Below, piece after piece: positions 26,702 through 35,271 of a DNA stretch of 64,000 nucleotides; position 1 is the first letter of the stretch, and every line of letters starts with the position of its first letter. A model generated the notes under the pieces. It was not told the origin of the DNA and made no database searches. It saw only the letters and a list, made by a program, of their open reading frames with translations. This DNA is from Vagococcus proximus. GTDB lineage: Bacteria > Bacillota > Bacilli > Lactobacillales > Vagococcaceae. The position numbers and the translations under genes are program-made. The stretch is from NCBI RefSeq assembly GCF_029143285.1, contig NZ_JAPDSH010000003.1, positions 186,001 to 250,000 of the forward strand, read 5' to 3'.

Positions 26702-29700
26702 TTACTTCACTCCTCTTTTCTTTTTAGTTGTTACCATATAAAGACTACCTACCATTAATAAACCACCAACGGCATAAAATACTAACGTCCCCATGCCACC
26801 TGTATTAGGTAAATAAGTTTTATTCTTAGTATTTTTAACTGTTAACTTAATGTTTGTTTCTTTTTCTGTAATTTCAAAAGCAATAGGTTTACTTAAAATC
26901 TTATAACCTGATGGTGCTTTCGTTTCAATCAATTGATAGCTACCTAATGCCAAGTCAGCTAATTTCGCCTCCCCTTTTGCATCGGTAACAAGTTTCCCTA
27001 CTGATTTACCATCCTTCGTCTTCACTTCAAATTCAGCTCCTGCTAAATGAATGGTTTGCCCTTCTTCACCTAGCTCATCTGATATTTTTGTGATTACTAA
27101 ATTACCTTTAACTAATGGTGGAATGACCTTCACTTCATTAGATGGTTTTGGCTTATCATTAAGGATTAATTCAGCTTGATTAGGTACGCCACCTTTTTTA
27201 ATAAATGGCAGTAATTGTTCATCTGTTGCATCTTTCGAAATAGTTGATTTAATAATCAGACGGTATGTGTCATTTGCTAAGTAAGAAAAATTGCCATTCT
27301 TCTTATTCAAATCAAATCGCACCAAGTTCGTTTTGTGAACGACTGTCAACTTACCGTTTGCCGTCATATCTTGATTCTTTTTATTTACAACCTTCACATC
27401 TTTAATCATCAATACCTTGTTAAGCTGATCTGACAATTGAACCTTATTCCATTCGCCTGAATAATTTCCAAAATCATAATCTACTTCCCATGTAAATTCT
27501 TCATCTCTATTTTTAAGTTCTAATGGATTTTTACTACCATTCACTGTTTTTGAAACAACTGGTTCTTTTATAGCATAATTCATATAAACGCCTACTCGCA
27601 GAGGTTCAACAGGTTGACCCTCATCTGTCGCAACAGCAAATGAGTTATAAGCAGCTCTTTCCATAGGTTCAACTTTGCTATTTAACAAGGTTCTATTAGA
27701 TACTTCACCTTGATTTGGTGCTGTCATAGAGAATAAAATATCCATGTTAACACCTTTAATCCAAGTTTTATTCGGTAATAATTCAATCTTGAAGGAATTG
27801 ATTTTGCTCCAATCTTTAATATCACTTTGTTTCTTCCAATTTGGACTTTGAGCCCCAGTTGGATTCGTTAACTTCGGCGTATATTTTGGATACTTCGTTT
27901 GACGAATCAAATCATCGCGTTTGGGATTTTTGGATTCACTATAAAAAACAGATACTTTATTTTTCCATGCTGTAGGTAATGTAACTGGTCCCTTTAGTTT
28001 CAAACCAAATTTAGAGCCACGAGCTACATTATCTGTGATACCTAGGTCACCTACTGATGGTAAAACATCAATTAAGGTCATAGACGATAAATCTTTACCT
28101 GTTGTGTTTGTCATATGTAATTTATAGTCGACGTTACCACCTGGTACAGTTTTAGCCATTTTAGACCAGTTTTCACCTGGACCTTTAACAAATTTTTCTG
28201 TTTGAATATCATATTTCCCAACAATCGAATATAAATTTGCTGACTTCACTCGTGGTTGAGTCCCTTTTTTGCCATCTTTATTTAAATCATCTCCATCTTT
28301 CTGAAGAACAGTGTTCGTTAATACACTACCATTAACTTTCGGAACACTCAGTGAAGCATCCCCAGAAAAACCATAGACATCAAACAATAATGAATTCGGT
28401 GCATTTTTGTCAATCGTTACATCTAATGTTGACCTGAAGTTGCCACCAATATTCATTCTGCTTTCTGGCCATCTTACTTTCACTAATTGACGCCCACTAT
28501 TATTATAGTTCGCACTGACTACAGTGTACGTTCCCTTAACCGTTTCGCCATCATTACCCTTATAAATTACATTTGGAGTTTTATTTACAGTTACACCAAT
28601 CGGTAATAAAACTAAGGCTTCAATTGGTTTGTTAACTTTAACTGCTGAACTTTTATCTGTTTTAAAAATAACATTCATTTTATTTTGACCAGGAGACACA
28701 ATATTTCCATCATTCTTGCTCAAAGATACACCAATTTCAACAATTGGAGCTAAACTTTTAGGTCTAGGAACCACTGTCGCATGACGATGACCTGAAAGAT
28801 TCTTATCACCTGTATAAAGTTCTGAGAACTGATTACTATAATTAAAATCACGATATGTCCCCGGTGTATACTTCTCCTTAGGCTTTTTACCCTGGTGATT
28901 ATATGTTGAAGAACCCGTCATGTTAAATTTATTTTCAACCTTACCTGTAAATCCTTGCTTAACTTCAAACTTATAACTTGCTCCGTTATTTGAGTTTAAC
29001 TTAGCCGGTATAGTCCCTTTAAATACAAATGCAACTCTACTCACCCGCATATTATCCTTTAAACCTAATTCTTCACGTGAGTACCATTTGTTTTGAACTG
29101 GGCTAATCACCATCTTACTTGCATCCTTTTTAGTTGTCATATTTCTATAGGTGATAATCATGTCATATTTAGGTTTAGGGGATAACGTACCTGGATTTTT
29201 ACTCTCACCTATTGTCGAAGCCCTCGTCCAATCCCCAGGTGTCCTAACACCTGTTAATATTAAGTTAGGATCAATATCATACATAACTTTAAATTCCCTA
29301 AGGTTATGTTCTTTACCATAATAAGAACCCAAAACCCCATGATGAAACATCAATGTTGCGTCATCGTAAACGCTAGGATTTATATCTTTTTTTTGTTTTG
29401 GTGAGACCCCACCATTCCCATCTGAAGGCCCCAAATGTGCTGGTACAAGAACAGCTCCATTTATTTTACCCGTATCCGGTTCAGATTCCGTAATTTTAAT
29501 GCTATGGTTAGCTTTGGCAAGAGGATCTAAACGTTTCCCATCTACAAATGTTGCAGCAACACTAGCATTATTTTTCATCATGGTATTAACCCATTTTTTA
29601 TTATTCTGAACTAGAAGATTTACTTTTAACTCTGTTTTAAACAGACTACCACTCGTTGCAATTTTTTCTTGTGCTGCTATTGTGGGCGCTTTAAATACCC

Positions 29701-31060
29701 ATCTTATTTTCCCATTAGGAGTACTTGTTGGTTTATTACCAGTAACCATATTTTTAAATGTTAGACCTGCAGGTAATTGGTCTTCAACAACTATATCTGA
29801 ACCTGGCTTCAGATACATTTGTCCTATTGCTTTCTTAGGAACTGAGACTTTAATTACCCACTCTGTTATACTGCCTGGACTTGGCGGTACTTTTTTTTCA
29901 GCCAACGTGGCTTTACTAAATTCCTTACTAATCGAAGCAGATACTGCAGACTTACTTGTTACTAGTGCATTATCCGATTGTGTAGGAAGACCTTTTAAAC
30001 TCAAATATCCCAGCATTTTAAAATCAGTTCCATTCGGGGTGATACCATTATGAGTATCCACTTCAATAATACGTTCATAAGTACGACCTGATTTTAACTG
30101 AGGAAATTTATAGGTTAATGTTTTTTCTTTCAAATTAAAAACAGGTTTAACCCCTTCAATCTCTAATTCTTTTAAAGCTGATGCTGATGCATCGAAGCTT
30201 GCATATGTTGATAGAGGTAAATCAATCTTTAAGACGGCATCTTTATAATTGATTTGCGCACCTGTTGTTTTCAGTATCATTCGATACAAAGCTTTTTTTC
30301 CTGATTCCACAGTTCTGTGGACTTCATCAATCGCTATATCACGTTGTAGATTATCATTTCTTCCTCCTGCTGCCCCAACTGGTGTAGCAAAAGTTTGTGT
30401 GGCTTCTACTGGTTCAATAATTTCTTCAAACACCGGTAGCTTTTCTTCTTTAGCTTCCGATGTAACTGTAACTACTTCGGTTCCTTTAATTTCTGAAGTT
30501 TCAGAAATCATATCAGACTCAGCTGTTACCTTTGCCTCTGATGTTTCCTCTTCCATTTCAACAGAAGTTTCAACACCACTGTTTTGAGCCTCTATAGTAC
30601 TTGTTTCTGTTTCTTGGCTGACAATTGGTAACATTTGATGACTAACTGTTCCAACTGTCTCATTTTCCAGCGATCCTTCTATTTTCACAGTCGCCGCTTG
30701 ACTCTCAGATTGTTCTAATTCAACATAAAGTACTTCCCATTTATCTTTACCTTCAGGGGTAATATTTATTTCTCTATCTTTTAAAGTTACACCCTCAACA
30801 ATTGGAACACTTAATTGTCTATCACGATAGACATTTTTAAATTTCCCCTTATCAAGAGTGATCTTTGTTGAATTCAACTCATCTTTAGCCGTAGTCTTGA
30901 TTTCTAGTATTTTACTTTTTGATCCTGCTATTTCTATTTCGCTTACTACAAACAACTCCGAATTTATTTCCTCGGCAAACACCTCATTCAAACTAAATAG
31001 AGGGGTAATATTTGATAGTAGCACCATAAAAACAACTAACATTGACCAAATTTTCTTCAC
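26702..31060 (-). CDS. Very large LPXTG surface protein, probable tip adhesin of the pilus
   Basis: 1452 aa counted from GTG 31060, which lies 8 nt after AGGAGG; the longer frame to GTG 31069 would overlap that site. Signal peptide ends near VFA (about residue 29). A Thr/Ser/Glu-rich acidic linker spans about 150-225. A long middle of beta-rich segments holds patterns such as GNVDYKLHMTNTTGKDLSS and EEFTWEVDYDFGNYSGEWN, typical of isopeptide-stabilised surface proteins. A SpaA-type domain lies at about 1315-1415 with YQLIETKAPSGYK, then LPNTGG, a membrane helix and KKKRGVK. I see no von Willebrand A domain and cannot name its ligand. First gene of the operon, so tip or minor pilin is inferred. 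Confidence 0.85.
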   Translation of the reverse strand: MKKIWSMLVVFMVLLSNITPLFSLNEVFAEEINSELFVVSEIEIAGSKSKILEIKTTAKDELNSTKITLDKGKFKNVYRDRQLSVPIVEGVTLKDREINITPEGKDKWEVLYVELEQSESQAATVKIEGSLENETVGTVSHQMLPIVSQETETSTIEAQNSGVETSVEMEEETSEAKVTAESDMISETSEIKGTEVVTVTSEAKEEKLPVFEEIIEPVEATQTFATPVGAAGGRNDNLQRDIAIDEVHRTVESGKKALYRMILKTTGAQINYKDAVLKIDLPLSTYASFDASASALKELEIEGVKPVFNLKEKTLTYKFPQLKSGRTYERIIEVDTHNGITPNGTDFKMLGYLSLKGLPTQSDNALVTSKSAVSASISKEFSKATLAEKKVPPSPGSITEWVIKVSVPKKAIGQMYLKPGSDIVVEDQLPAGLTFKNMVTGNKPTSTPNGKIRWVFKAPTIAAQEKIATSGSLFKTELKVNLLVQNNKKWVNTMMKNNASVAATFVDGKRLDPLAKANHSIKITESEPDTGKINGAVLVPAHLGPSDGNGGVSPKQKKDINPSVYDDATLMFHHGVLGSYYGKEHNLREFKVMYDIDPNLILTGVRTPGDWTRASTIGESKNPGTLSPKPKYDMIITYRNMTTKKDASKMVISPVQNKWYSREELGLKDNMRVSRVAFVFKGTIPAKLNSNNGASYKFEVKQGFTGKVENKFNMTGSSTYNHQGKKPKEKYTPGTYRDFNYSNQFSELYTGDKNLSGHRHATVVPRPKSLAPIVEIGVSLSKNDGNIVSPGQNKMNVIFKTDKSSAVKVNKPIEALVLLPIGVTVNKTPNVIYKGNDGETVKGTYTVVSANYNNSGRQLVKVRWPESRMNIGGNFRSTLDVTIDKNAPNSLLFDVYGFSGDASLSVPKVNGSVLTNTVLQKDGDDLNKDGKKGTQPRVKSANLYSIVGKYDIQTEKFVKGPGENWSKMAKTVPGGNVDYKLHMTNTTGKDLSSMTLIDVLPSVGDLGITDNVARGSKFGLKLKGPVTLPTAWKNKVSVFYSESKNPKRDDLIRQTKYPKYTPKLTNPTGAQSPNWKKQSDIKDWSKINSFKIELLPNKTWIKGVNMDILFSMTAPNQGEVSNRTLLNSKVEPMERAAYNSFAVATDEGQPVEPLRVGVYMNYAIKEPVVSKTVNGSKNPLELKNRDEEFTWEVDYDFGNYSGEWNKVQLSDQLNKVLMIKDVKVVNKKNQDMTANGKLTVVHKTNLVRFDLNKKNGNFSYLANDTYRLIIKSTISKDATDEQLLPFIKKGGVPNQAELILNDKPKPSNEVKVIPPLVKGNLVITKISDELGEEGQTIHLAGAEFEVKTKDGKSVGKLVTDAKGEAKLADLALGSYQLIETKAPSGYKILSKPIAFEITEKETNIKLTVKNTKNKTYLPNTGGMGTLVFYAVGGLLMVGSLYMVTTKKKRGVK

Positions 31061-31110
31061 TAACCGCACCTCCTAAAAAAATTAATTTTACAGCTTCCAG
31101 ACTCCCTCCC

Positions 31111-31152
31111 CTTTAACGTGTTAAAGCAATAGTTAGATAATTGCTATCTAAC
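31111..31152 (-). promoter_or_regulatory. Two inverted repeats in the leader of the pilus operon
   Basis: GTTAGATA-ATTGC-TATCTAAC (31132-31152) and CTTTAAC-GT-GTTAAAG (31111-31126) are both perfect. They lie 50-90 bp before the adhesin start and could be operators or leader hairpins. No convincing -35/-10 pair was found in 31070-31221. Confidence 0.45.
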
Positions 31153-31221
31153 AAATATCTTATAAATCAATGAATGAATCCTTATTTATAAGCTTTATAA
31201 TCTAAGATTACCATTTTAAAA

Positions 31222-31263
31222 ACACAAAAAAAGCCTTTTTGTGTATTAAAAAAGGCTTTTTTA
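31222..31263 (-). terminator. Terminator after the AraC-type reading frame
   Basis: AAAAAAGCCTTTTT (31227-31240) pairs with AAAAAGGCTTTTTT (31249-31262), T-run on the minus strand. A shorter competing stem ACACAAAAA/TTTTTGTGT (31222-31230 with 31236-31244) uses the same left arm. Confidence 0.8.
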
Positions 31264-31295
31264 TCAACTTTATTAAACTTTTAACAATCATGTGT

Positions 31296-32160
31296 TTATT
31301 TTGTGTTTTTTGAACGGTATCGTTGAGGCGTTTCATTAAACCTATATTTAAAACTTGTTCTAAAAGCTTTCTCACTTGGAAAACCCGTTCGAGAAGAAAT
31401 CAAACTAATTGGCATGTCCGTATGAATCAAAAGATGATGCGCTTTCTGTACACGCACAGAGTTAACAAATGCCATCAAACTAATATCTAAATTTTCTTTA
31501 AATAGCTTTTGTAAAAAACTAATCGAAACATTAAACGTCTCAGCTAAACCTGATGTTGTCAGTTCCTCATGAGAATGCCTTTCAATGTAAGATACTATCT
31601 CATGCAATCTTACTCCTTTTCCAGGAATTTGATAGCCAAAATGCGGTGTGTCTGCTTCTAGCATCCAATCCTTAACAAGTAAGAAAATTAATTTATAAGT
31701 ATATTTTAAAACCTGTAACTTTTTAAAATCATTTTCTTCACTCATCACTGAAAAATAAAGCTTTTCCAAACAATCAGATAAAACCTCACTTTTCTCGCAA
31801 TCCTTACTAAATAAAGCTGAGGGTTCTGTGATAAAACGTTTGTAAGTATAAATTAGGAATAAGTGATGTCAAAAGCTCATATGAAATAACAAACGTCATT
31901 GCATCCAGTTCCTTATCATACTTAGGTACAATACTATGAACTTCAGCAGAGTTAACAACTAGTACCATACCAGGATATGTCTCATAAGTCATTCCTTCAA
32001 TCTTAATTTCATGATTAGTTCCTGAACGCATATAAAACAGCTCTAAAGAACTGTGCCAATGAGGTACTATCGACCTAGTACTATGATTAGCACTGTGATG
32101 TATCCACTTAATCGGAACTTCAATAGTATCATACGTGATTAGTTCATGTTTAACCTTCAT
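31296..32160 (-). pseudogene. AraC-family regulator, interrupted by a one-base frameshift
   Basis: Two adjacent frames together make one AraC regulator of about 287 aa. The N-terminal part (32160 to 31807, 117 aa) is a cupin sensor domain with PHWHSSLELFYMRSG and HEIKIEGMTYETYPGMVLVVN. The C-terminal part (to 31296) has two helix-turn-helix motifs, LTTSGLAETFNVSISFLQKLFKE and PISLISSRTGFPSEKAFRTSFK, then RFNETPQRYR. The second frame stays open upstream of its first start and joins the first near 31845 if one base is skipped (NLY, then TYKRFITEPSALF). The ATG follows GAGGTTTGA. A pilus regulator by position, perhaps inactive, or a sequencing error. Confidence 0.8.
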
Positions 32161-32417
32161 TCAAACCTCAAATCCTCTCTATTTGACAAATAAAAATCAT
32201 GACTTCAAATAAGTCCCCATCTCCTATTTTCAAATTAATTATACTTAAAATCATTTTCAAAAACTAACAACTCACTTTATAAACATTATTAATAAATAAT
32301 AACAATCGTTTTTAAAACAATTGTTACAGCGCCTCACAATCCTTTCAATAAAGAATCGATTTGAAAAAACTACAACTTTATATTGCCACCTAAATTCTTG
32401 TTAATAATTTTAAAAAT
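32161..32417. other. AT-rich gap upstream of the AraC frame
   Basis: About 257 bp with no open frame and no strong promoter. It presumably holds the promoter of the AraC gene, but I cannot point to it. Confidence 0.5.
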
Positions 32418-32450
32418 AAAAAAAGTTATCCACAGTGGATAACTTTTTTT
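32418..32450 (-). terminator. TTATCCAC-type terminator after the 43-aa gene
   Basis: AAAAAAAGTTATCCAC (32418-32433) and GTGGATAACTTTTTTT (32435-32450) are perfectly inverted around one A, with A-run and T-run giving a terminator in both directions. It contains one exact DnaA-box word, TTATCCACA, at 32426-32434. It overlaps the stop codon of the small gene. Confidence 0.85.
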
Positions 32451-32580
32451 ATTTATTATAAATTTTTGGGCCTTTACGCATATTCTTACGATCATTTTTA
32501 GGCGTCTCCATTTTTTCAGAACGTCCACCTGATTGCTTATTCTTTATTATTTCTAACATCTTTTCTTTTGAACTCATCAT
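32449..32580 (-). CDS. Small basic protein of unknown function, 43 aa
   Basis: Short frame with a clear ribosome-binding site (AGAGGAATAA before ATGATG). The protein begins MMSSKEKMLEIIKNK and ends RKNMRKGPKIYNK; about a third of its residues are Lys or Arg and it has no hydrophobic segment. It is downstream of rpsI on the same strand with the rpsI terminator between them, so it may be expressed by read-through. I do not recognise a domain. A nucleic-acid or ribosome-associated role would fit the charge and position but is a guess. Confidence 0.65.
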   Translation of the reverse strand: MMSSKEKMLEIIKNKQSGGRSEKMETPKNDRKNMRKGPKIYNK

Positions 32581-32612
32581 TTATTCCTCTTTTCTCACTT
32601 GGCAATATCCAT

Positions 32613-32647
32613 AAAAAAAGACGCTTCGCAACATAGTGCGAAACGTC
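32613..32647 (-). terminator. Terminator after rpsI
   Basis: GACGTTTCGCA/TGCGAAGCGTC on the minus strand (one G-T pair) followed by a T7 run. Confidence 0.88.
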
Positions 32648-32671
32648 CGAAAGTTTGTTGTATAAAGTTTC

Positions 32672-33064
32672 TTAACGTTTTGAGAATTGAGAAGCTTTAC
32701 GGGCTTTCTTAAGACCTGGTTTTTTACGTTCAACCATACGTGAGTCACGAGTAAGAAGACCAGCTGATTTCAATGGAGCACGGAAATCTGGATCAACGTT
32801 TAATAACGCACGAGCGATACCATGACGAGTAGCACCTGATTGTCCTGCATATCCACCACCGTGAACATTTACGAATACGTCATAAGCGCCTTCAGTTGCA
32901 GTTGCAGCGAAAGGTTGGTTAATGACAGCGCGTAAGTCAGCATGTGGGATATATTCTTCGATTGCTTTATCATTCATAATGATTTTTCCTGTACCTGGTA
33001 CTAGACGTACGCGAGCTACAGAGTTTTTACGACGGCCTGTGCCGATATATTGTACTTTAGCCAA
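32672..33064 (-). CDS. rpsI: 30S ribosomal protein S9
   Basis: 130 aa, full length for uS9. Starts with [24 protein letters not shown] and ends with the conserved basic tail [12 protein letters not shown], whose terminal Arg reaches the P-site tRNA anticodon stem in the ribosome. The conserved [21 protein letters not shown] segment is in the middle. It is paired with rplM 13 bp upstream, the universal L13-S9 operon. Confidence 0.98.
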   Translation of the reverse strand: MAKVQYIGTGRRKNSVARVRLVPGTGKIIMNDKAIEEYIPHADLRAVINQPFAATATEGAYDVFVNVHGGGYAGQSGATRHGIARALLNVDPDFRAPLKSAGLLTRDSRMVERKKPGLKKARKASQFSKR

Positions 33065-33077
33065 TGAATTTTCCTCC

Positions 33078-33521
33078 TTAAATTAAGTTAGTAATATCTA
33101 AAACTTCTGGTTGTTGTGCTTGATGTTCATGTTCTGAACCACCATACACATGTAATTTAGATAATTGTTTACGACCTAAAGTATTTTTAGGTAGCATTCC
33201 TTTAACAGATGTTTCGATTAAACGACGTGAGTTTTTGTCACGTAATTCACCAGCTGAAACTGATTTTAAACCACCTGGGTACATGCTGTGACGGTAATAC
33301 ATTTTGTCTGAAGCTTTGTTCCCTGTTAATTTAATTTTGTCTGCATTGATTACGATTACGAAATCACCAGTATCCACATGAGGTGTGAATGTTGGTTTGT
33401 TTTTTCCACGTAGAATAGATGCTACTACTGCTGATAAGCGTCCCATTGGGATATCAGTAGCGTCCACTACGTACCATTTACGTTCTACTTCGCCAGCTTT
33501 GGCCATATATGTTGTACGCAC
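33078..33521 (-). CDS. rplM: 50S ribosomal protein L13
   Basis: 147 aa uL13, an early-assembly 50S protein. Motifs [25 protein letters not shown] and [22 protein letters not shown]. The open frame extends to a TTG at 33536, but that codon overlaps the GGAGG ribosome-binding site; the GTG at 33521 lies 7 nt after it and gives [16 protein letters not shown], the normal Bacilli beginning. A consensus promoter and an L13-type leader hairpin precede it, suggesting autogenous control of rplM-rpsI. Confidence 0.97.
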   Translation of the reverse strand: MRTTYMAKAGEVERKWYVVDATDIPMGRLSAVVASILRGKNKPTFTPHVDTGDFVIVINADKIKLTGNKASDKMYYRHSMYPGGLKSVSAGELRDKNSRRLIETSVKGMLPKNTLGRKQLSKLHVYGGSEHEHQAQQPEVLDITNLI

Positions 33522-33551
33522 GTTTGTTTCCTCCAATTTATAGTTCTGTTT

Positions 33552-33596
33552 TTGTTTGACACAATAAGTTTCCGGGGCTCATCGTGGGGCAAACAA
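33552..33596 (-). ncRNA. L13 leader RNA (ribosomal protein leader)
   Basis: On the minus strand an outer stem TTGTTTG/CAAACAA encloses CACGATGAG/CTTATTGTG (9 bp, two G-T pairs) with loop CCCCGGAAA. It begins just after the predicted start site and ends about 30 nt before rplM. Position and shape fit the known Firmicutes L13 leader, through which L13 is thought to regulate rplM-rpsI. Confidence 0.75.
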
Positions 33597-33607
33597 TACC
33601 ATCTATC

Positions 33608-33636
33608 ATGATATAGCTTAATTAGTTAATTGTCAA
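33608..33636 (-). promoter_or_regulatory. Sigma-A promoter of rplM-rpsI
   Basis: Minus strand TTGACA (33631-33636), 17-bp spacer, TATCAT (33608-33613); one of the best promoters in the window. Confidence 0.85.
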
Positions 33637-33668
33637 TAAGTTAAGAAAATAAACTGAAAATATTTCTG

Positions 33669-34412
33669 TTATTTATACCTTACTTCCATCAAATATAACC
33701 CCTCTGGATGTGCAGTTGGGCCTGCAAGGTTGCGATCTCTATTTTCAATAATTGTTGTTATTTGCTCTACTGGCATACGATTATTACCAATTTTAAGCAA
33801 AGTGCCTACCATAATACGCACCATTTTATATAAAAAGCCATTGCCAGAAAACACAAAACGTAGTTGGGTCTCGCTAACTTGCTCTACTTTCGCCTCGTAA
33901 ACTGTTCTAACTTTATCTTCAATCTCTGTTCCAGTTGCACAAAAACCTGAAAAATCATGTTTACCTAATAATAATTCTGCCGCTTCTTGCATTTTTTCAA
34001 TATCTAAATCGTACGGAAAAAAAGCTGCATAACGCCTTGAAAACGGACTACGAGGGCGTCCTATATCAACATAAAAATGATAAGTTTTCCCTTTTGCAAG
34101 ATACCTTGCATGAAACTCATCATCAACTAATTCTACCGACTTAACCGCAATATCTTCAGGTGACTGCGTATCAAATGCATGTCGTAATTTCTCTTCATCT
34201 CGCTCCTGAGGCATGTCAAAATGAATCACTTGTCCTTCAGCATGCACACCTGAATCAGTCCGTCCCGACCCATGTATCGGGACATGAACACCATTATTAA
34301 ACTTAGTTAACGTTTTTTCTAACTCCTGTTGAACAGTTTTGCCATTATCTTGTGTCTGAAATCCACAATAATCTGTCCCATCATAAGCAATCACCGCTTT
34401 ATATCTCGGCAT
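33669..34412 (-). CDS. truA: tRNA pseudouridine(38-40) synthase TruA
   Basis: Isomerises uridines 38-40 in the anticodon arm of many tRNAs. 247 aa; the catalytic Asp is in GSGRTDSGVHAEGQV (about 49-63), and GNGFLYKMVRIMVGTLL near the C-terminus is typical. The ATG follows GAGGAGG, which itself comes right after the T-run of the ecfT terminator, so part of its transcription is probably read-through from the ECF genes. Confidence 0.96.
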   Translation of the reverse strand: MPRYKAVIAYDGTDYCGFQTQDNGKTVQQELEKTLTKFNNGVHVPIHGSGRTDSGVHAEGQVIHFDMPQERDEEKLRHAFDTQSPEDIAVKSVELVDDEFHARYLAKGKTYHFYVDIGRPRSPFSRRYAAFFPYDLDIEKMQEAAELLLGKHDFSGFCATGTEIEDKVRTVYEAKVEQVSETQLRFVFSGNGFLYKMVRIMVGTLLKIGNNRMPVEQITTIIENRDRNLAGPTAHPEGLYLMEVRYK

Positions 34413-34426
34413 ATCATTTCCTCCTC

Positions 34427-34461
34427 TAAAAAAGCAGCTCTCTATTGAAAAGAGAGCTGCT
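34427..34461 (-). terminator. Terminator between ecfT and truA
   Basis: AGCAGCTCTCT (34433-34443) pairs with AGAGAGCTGCT (34451-34461); T6 follows on the minus strand and runs straight into the truA ribosome-binding site. Confidence 0.85.
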
Positions 34462-34473
34462 AAGATAATCTAA

Positions 34474-35271
34474 TTAGTAGCGTAAATAGACTAGTGCAAC
34501 GGTAACCAGTGCAAAAACAATAACTACCATCGTATCTTTCATATACCACTTTAACTGTCTATACTTACTCCTACCTTCTCCACCTTGATATCCTCGCGCC
34601 TCCATTGCAATAGCTAGATCTTCCGCTCGATTAAAACTACTTACAAATAAAGGAATCAACAGCGGCACAATAGCTTTCATTTTTTGTGCTAAATTACCTT
34701 CTCCAAAATCAACACCACGAGCTCTTTGTGCATTCATAATCTTCTCCGTCTCATCCATTAATGTTGGAACAAATCTTAAGGCAATTGACAGCATCAAGGA
34801 AACTTCATGTGCAGGGAACTTAACTACTTTAAGTGGTCTCAATAAGTATTCAATAGCATCAGACAAGGCCAACGGCGCTGTTGTTAACGTCAATAATGTT
34901 GACATAAAAATAATCAGTACAAAACGACTAAAAATAAAGGCTCCATTTCTTAAGCCTAACTCCGTCAGAGATATAATACCAAATTCAAAGTAAACTGTCC
35001 CACCCTTTGTAAACAGAACCTGGAGAATCACAGTAAATAAAATCAACCAAATCAAAGGCTTAACCCCTCTGATAAAAAACTTTATACTCACTTTAGACAA
35101 TAAAATCATTCCTAAAGTAAAAACCAACATAAAGGCATAGCTTTGAAAATTATTACATAGAAAAATTATGCCTATGAAATAAAAACTGGCTAATAGCTTT
35201 GCCCTTGGATCAAGACGATGAATAATCGATTCACCAGGAATATAACGACCAAATATTAATTTTTCAAGCAT
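34474..35271 (-). CDS. ecfT: ECF transporter transmembrane protein EcfT
   Basis: Scaffold subunit joining the ATPase pair to vitamin-specific S-components. 265 aa, several helices; HRLDPRAKLLASFYF near the N-terminus and the two coupling motifs, AQRARGVDFGEG (about 183-194) and AMEARGYQGGEGR (about 219-231), carry the A-R-G triplets that bind the ATPases. It overlaps ecfA2 by one base. A separate S-component gene lies at 21619. Confidence 0.96.
   Translation of the reverse strand: MLEKLIFGRYIPGESIIHRLDPRAKLLASFYFIGIIFLCNNFQSYAFMLVFTLGMILLSKVSIKFFIRGVKPLIWLILFTVILQVLFTKGGTVYFEFGIISLTELGLRNGAFIFSRFVLIIFMSTLLTLTTAPLALSDAIEYLLRPLKVVKFPAHEVSLMLSIALRFVPTLMDETEKIMNAQRARGVDFGEGNLAQKMKAIVPLLIPLFVSSFNRAEDLAIAMEARGYQGGEGRSKYRQLKWYMKDTMVVIVFALVTVALVYLRY

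Noticed and set aside
31296-32160. Two separate genes for a cupin protein and a short AraC protein
   Set aside because: The second frame is open upstream of its start, its TTG start lacks a ribosome-binding site, and the two pieces join into a full-length AraC protein with one skipped base.
23406-32160. Integrated mobile element carrying the pilus genes
   Set aside because: No integrase, transposase, attachment-site duplication or tRNA was found; only the flanking hairpins hint at a boundary, so it is listed as a finding and not as a mobile element.
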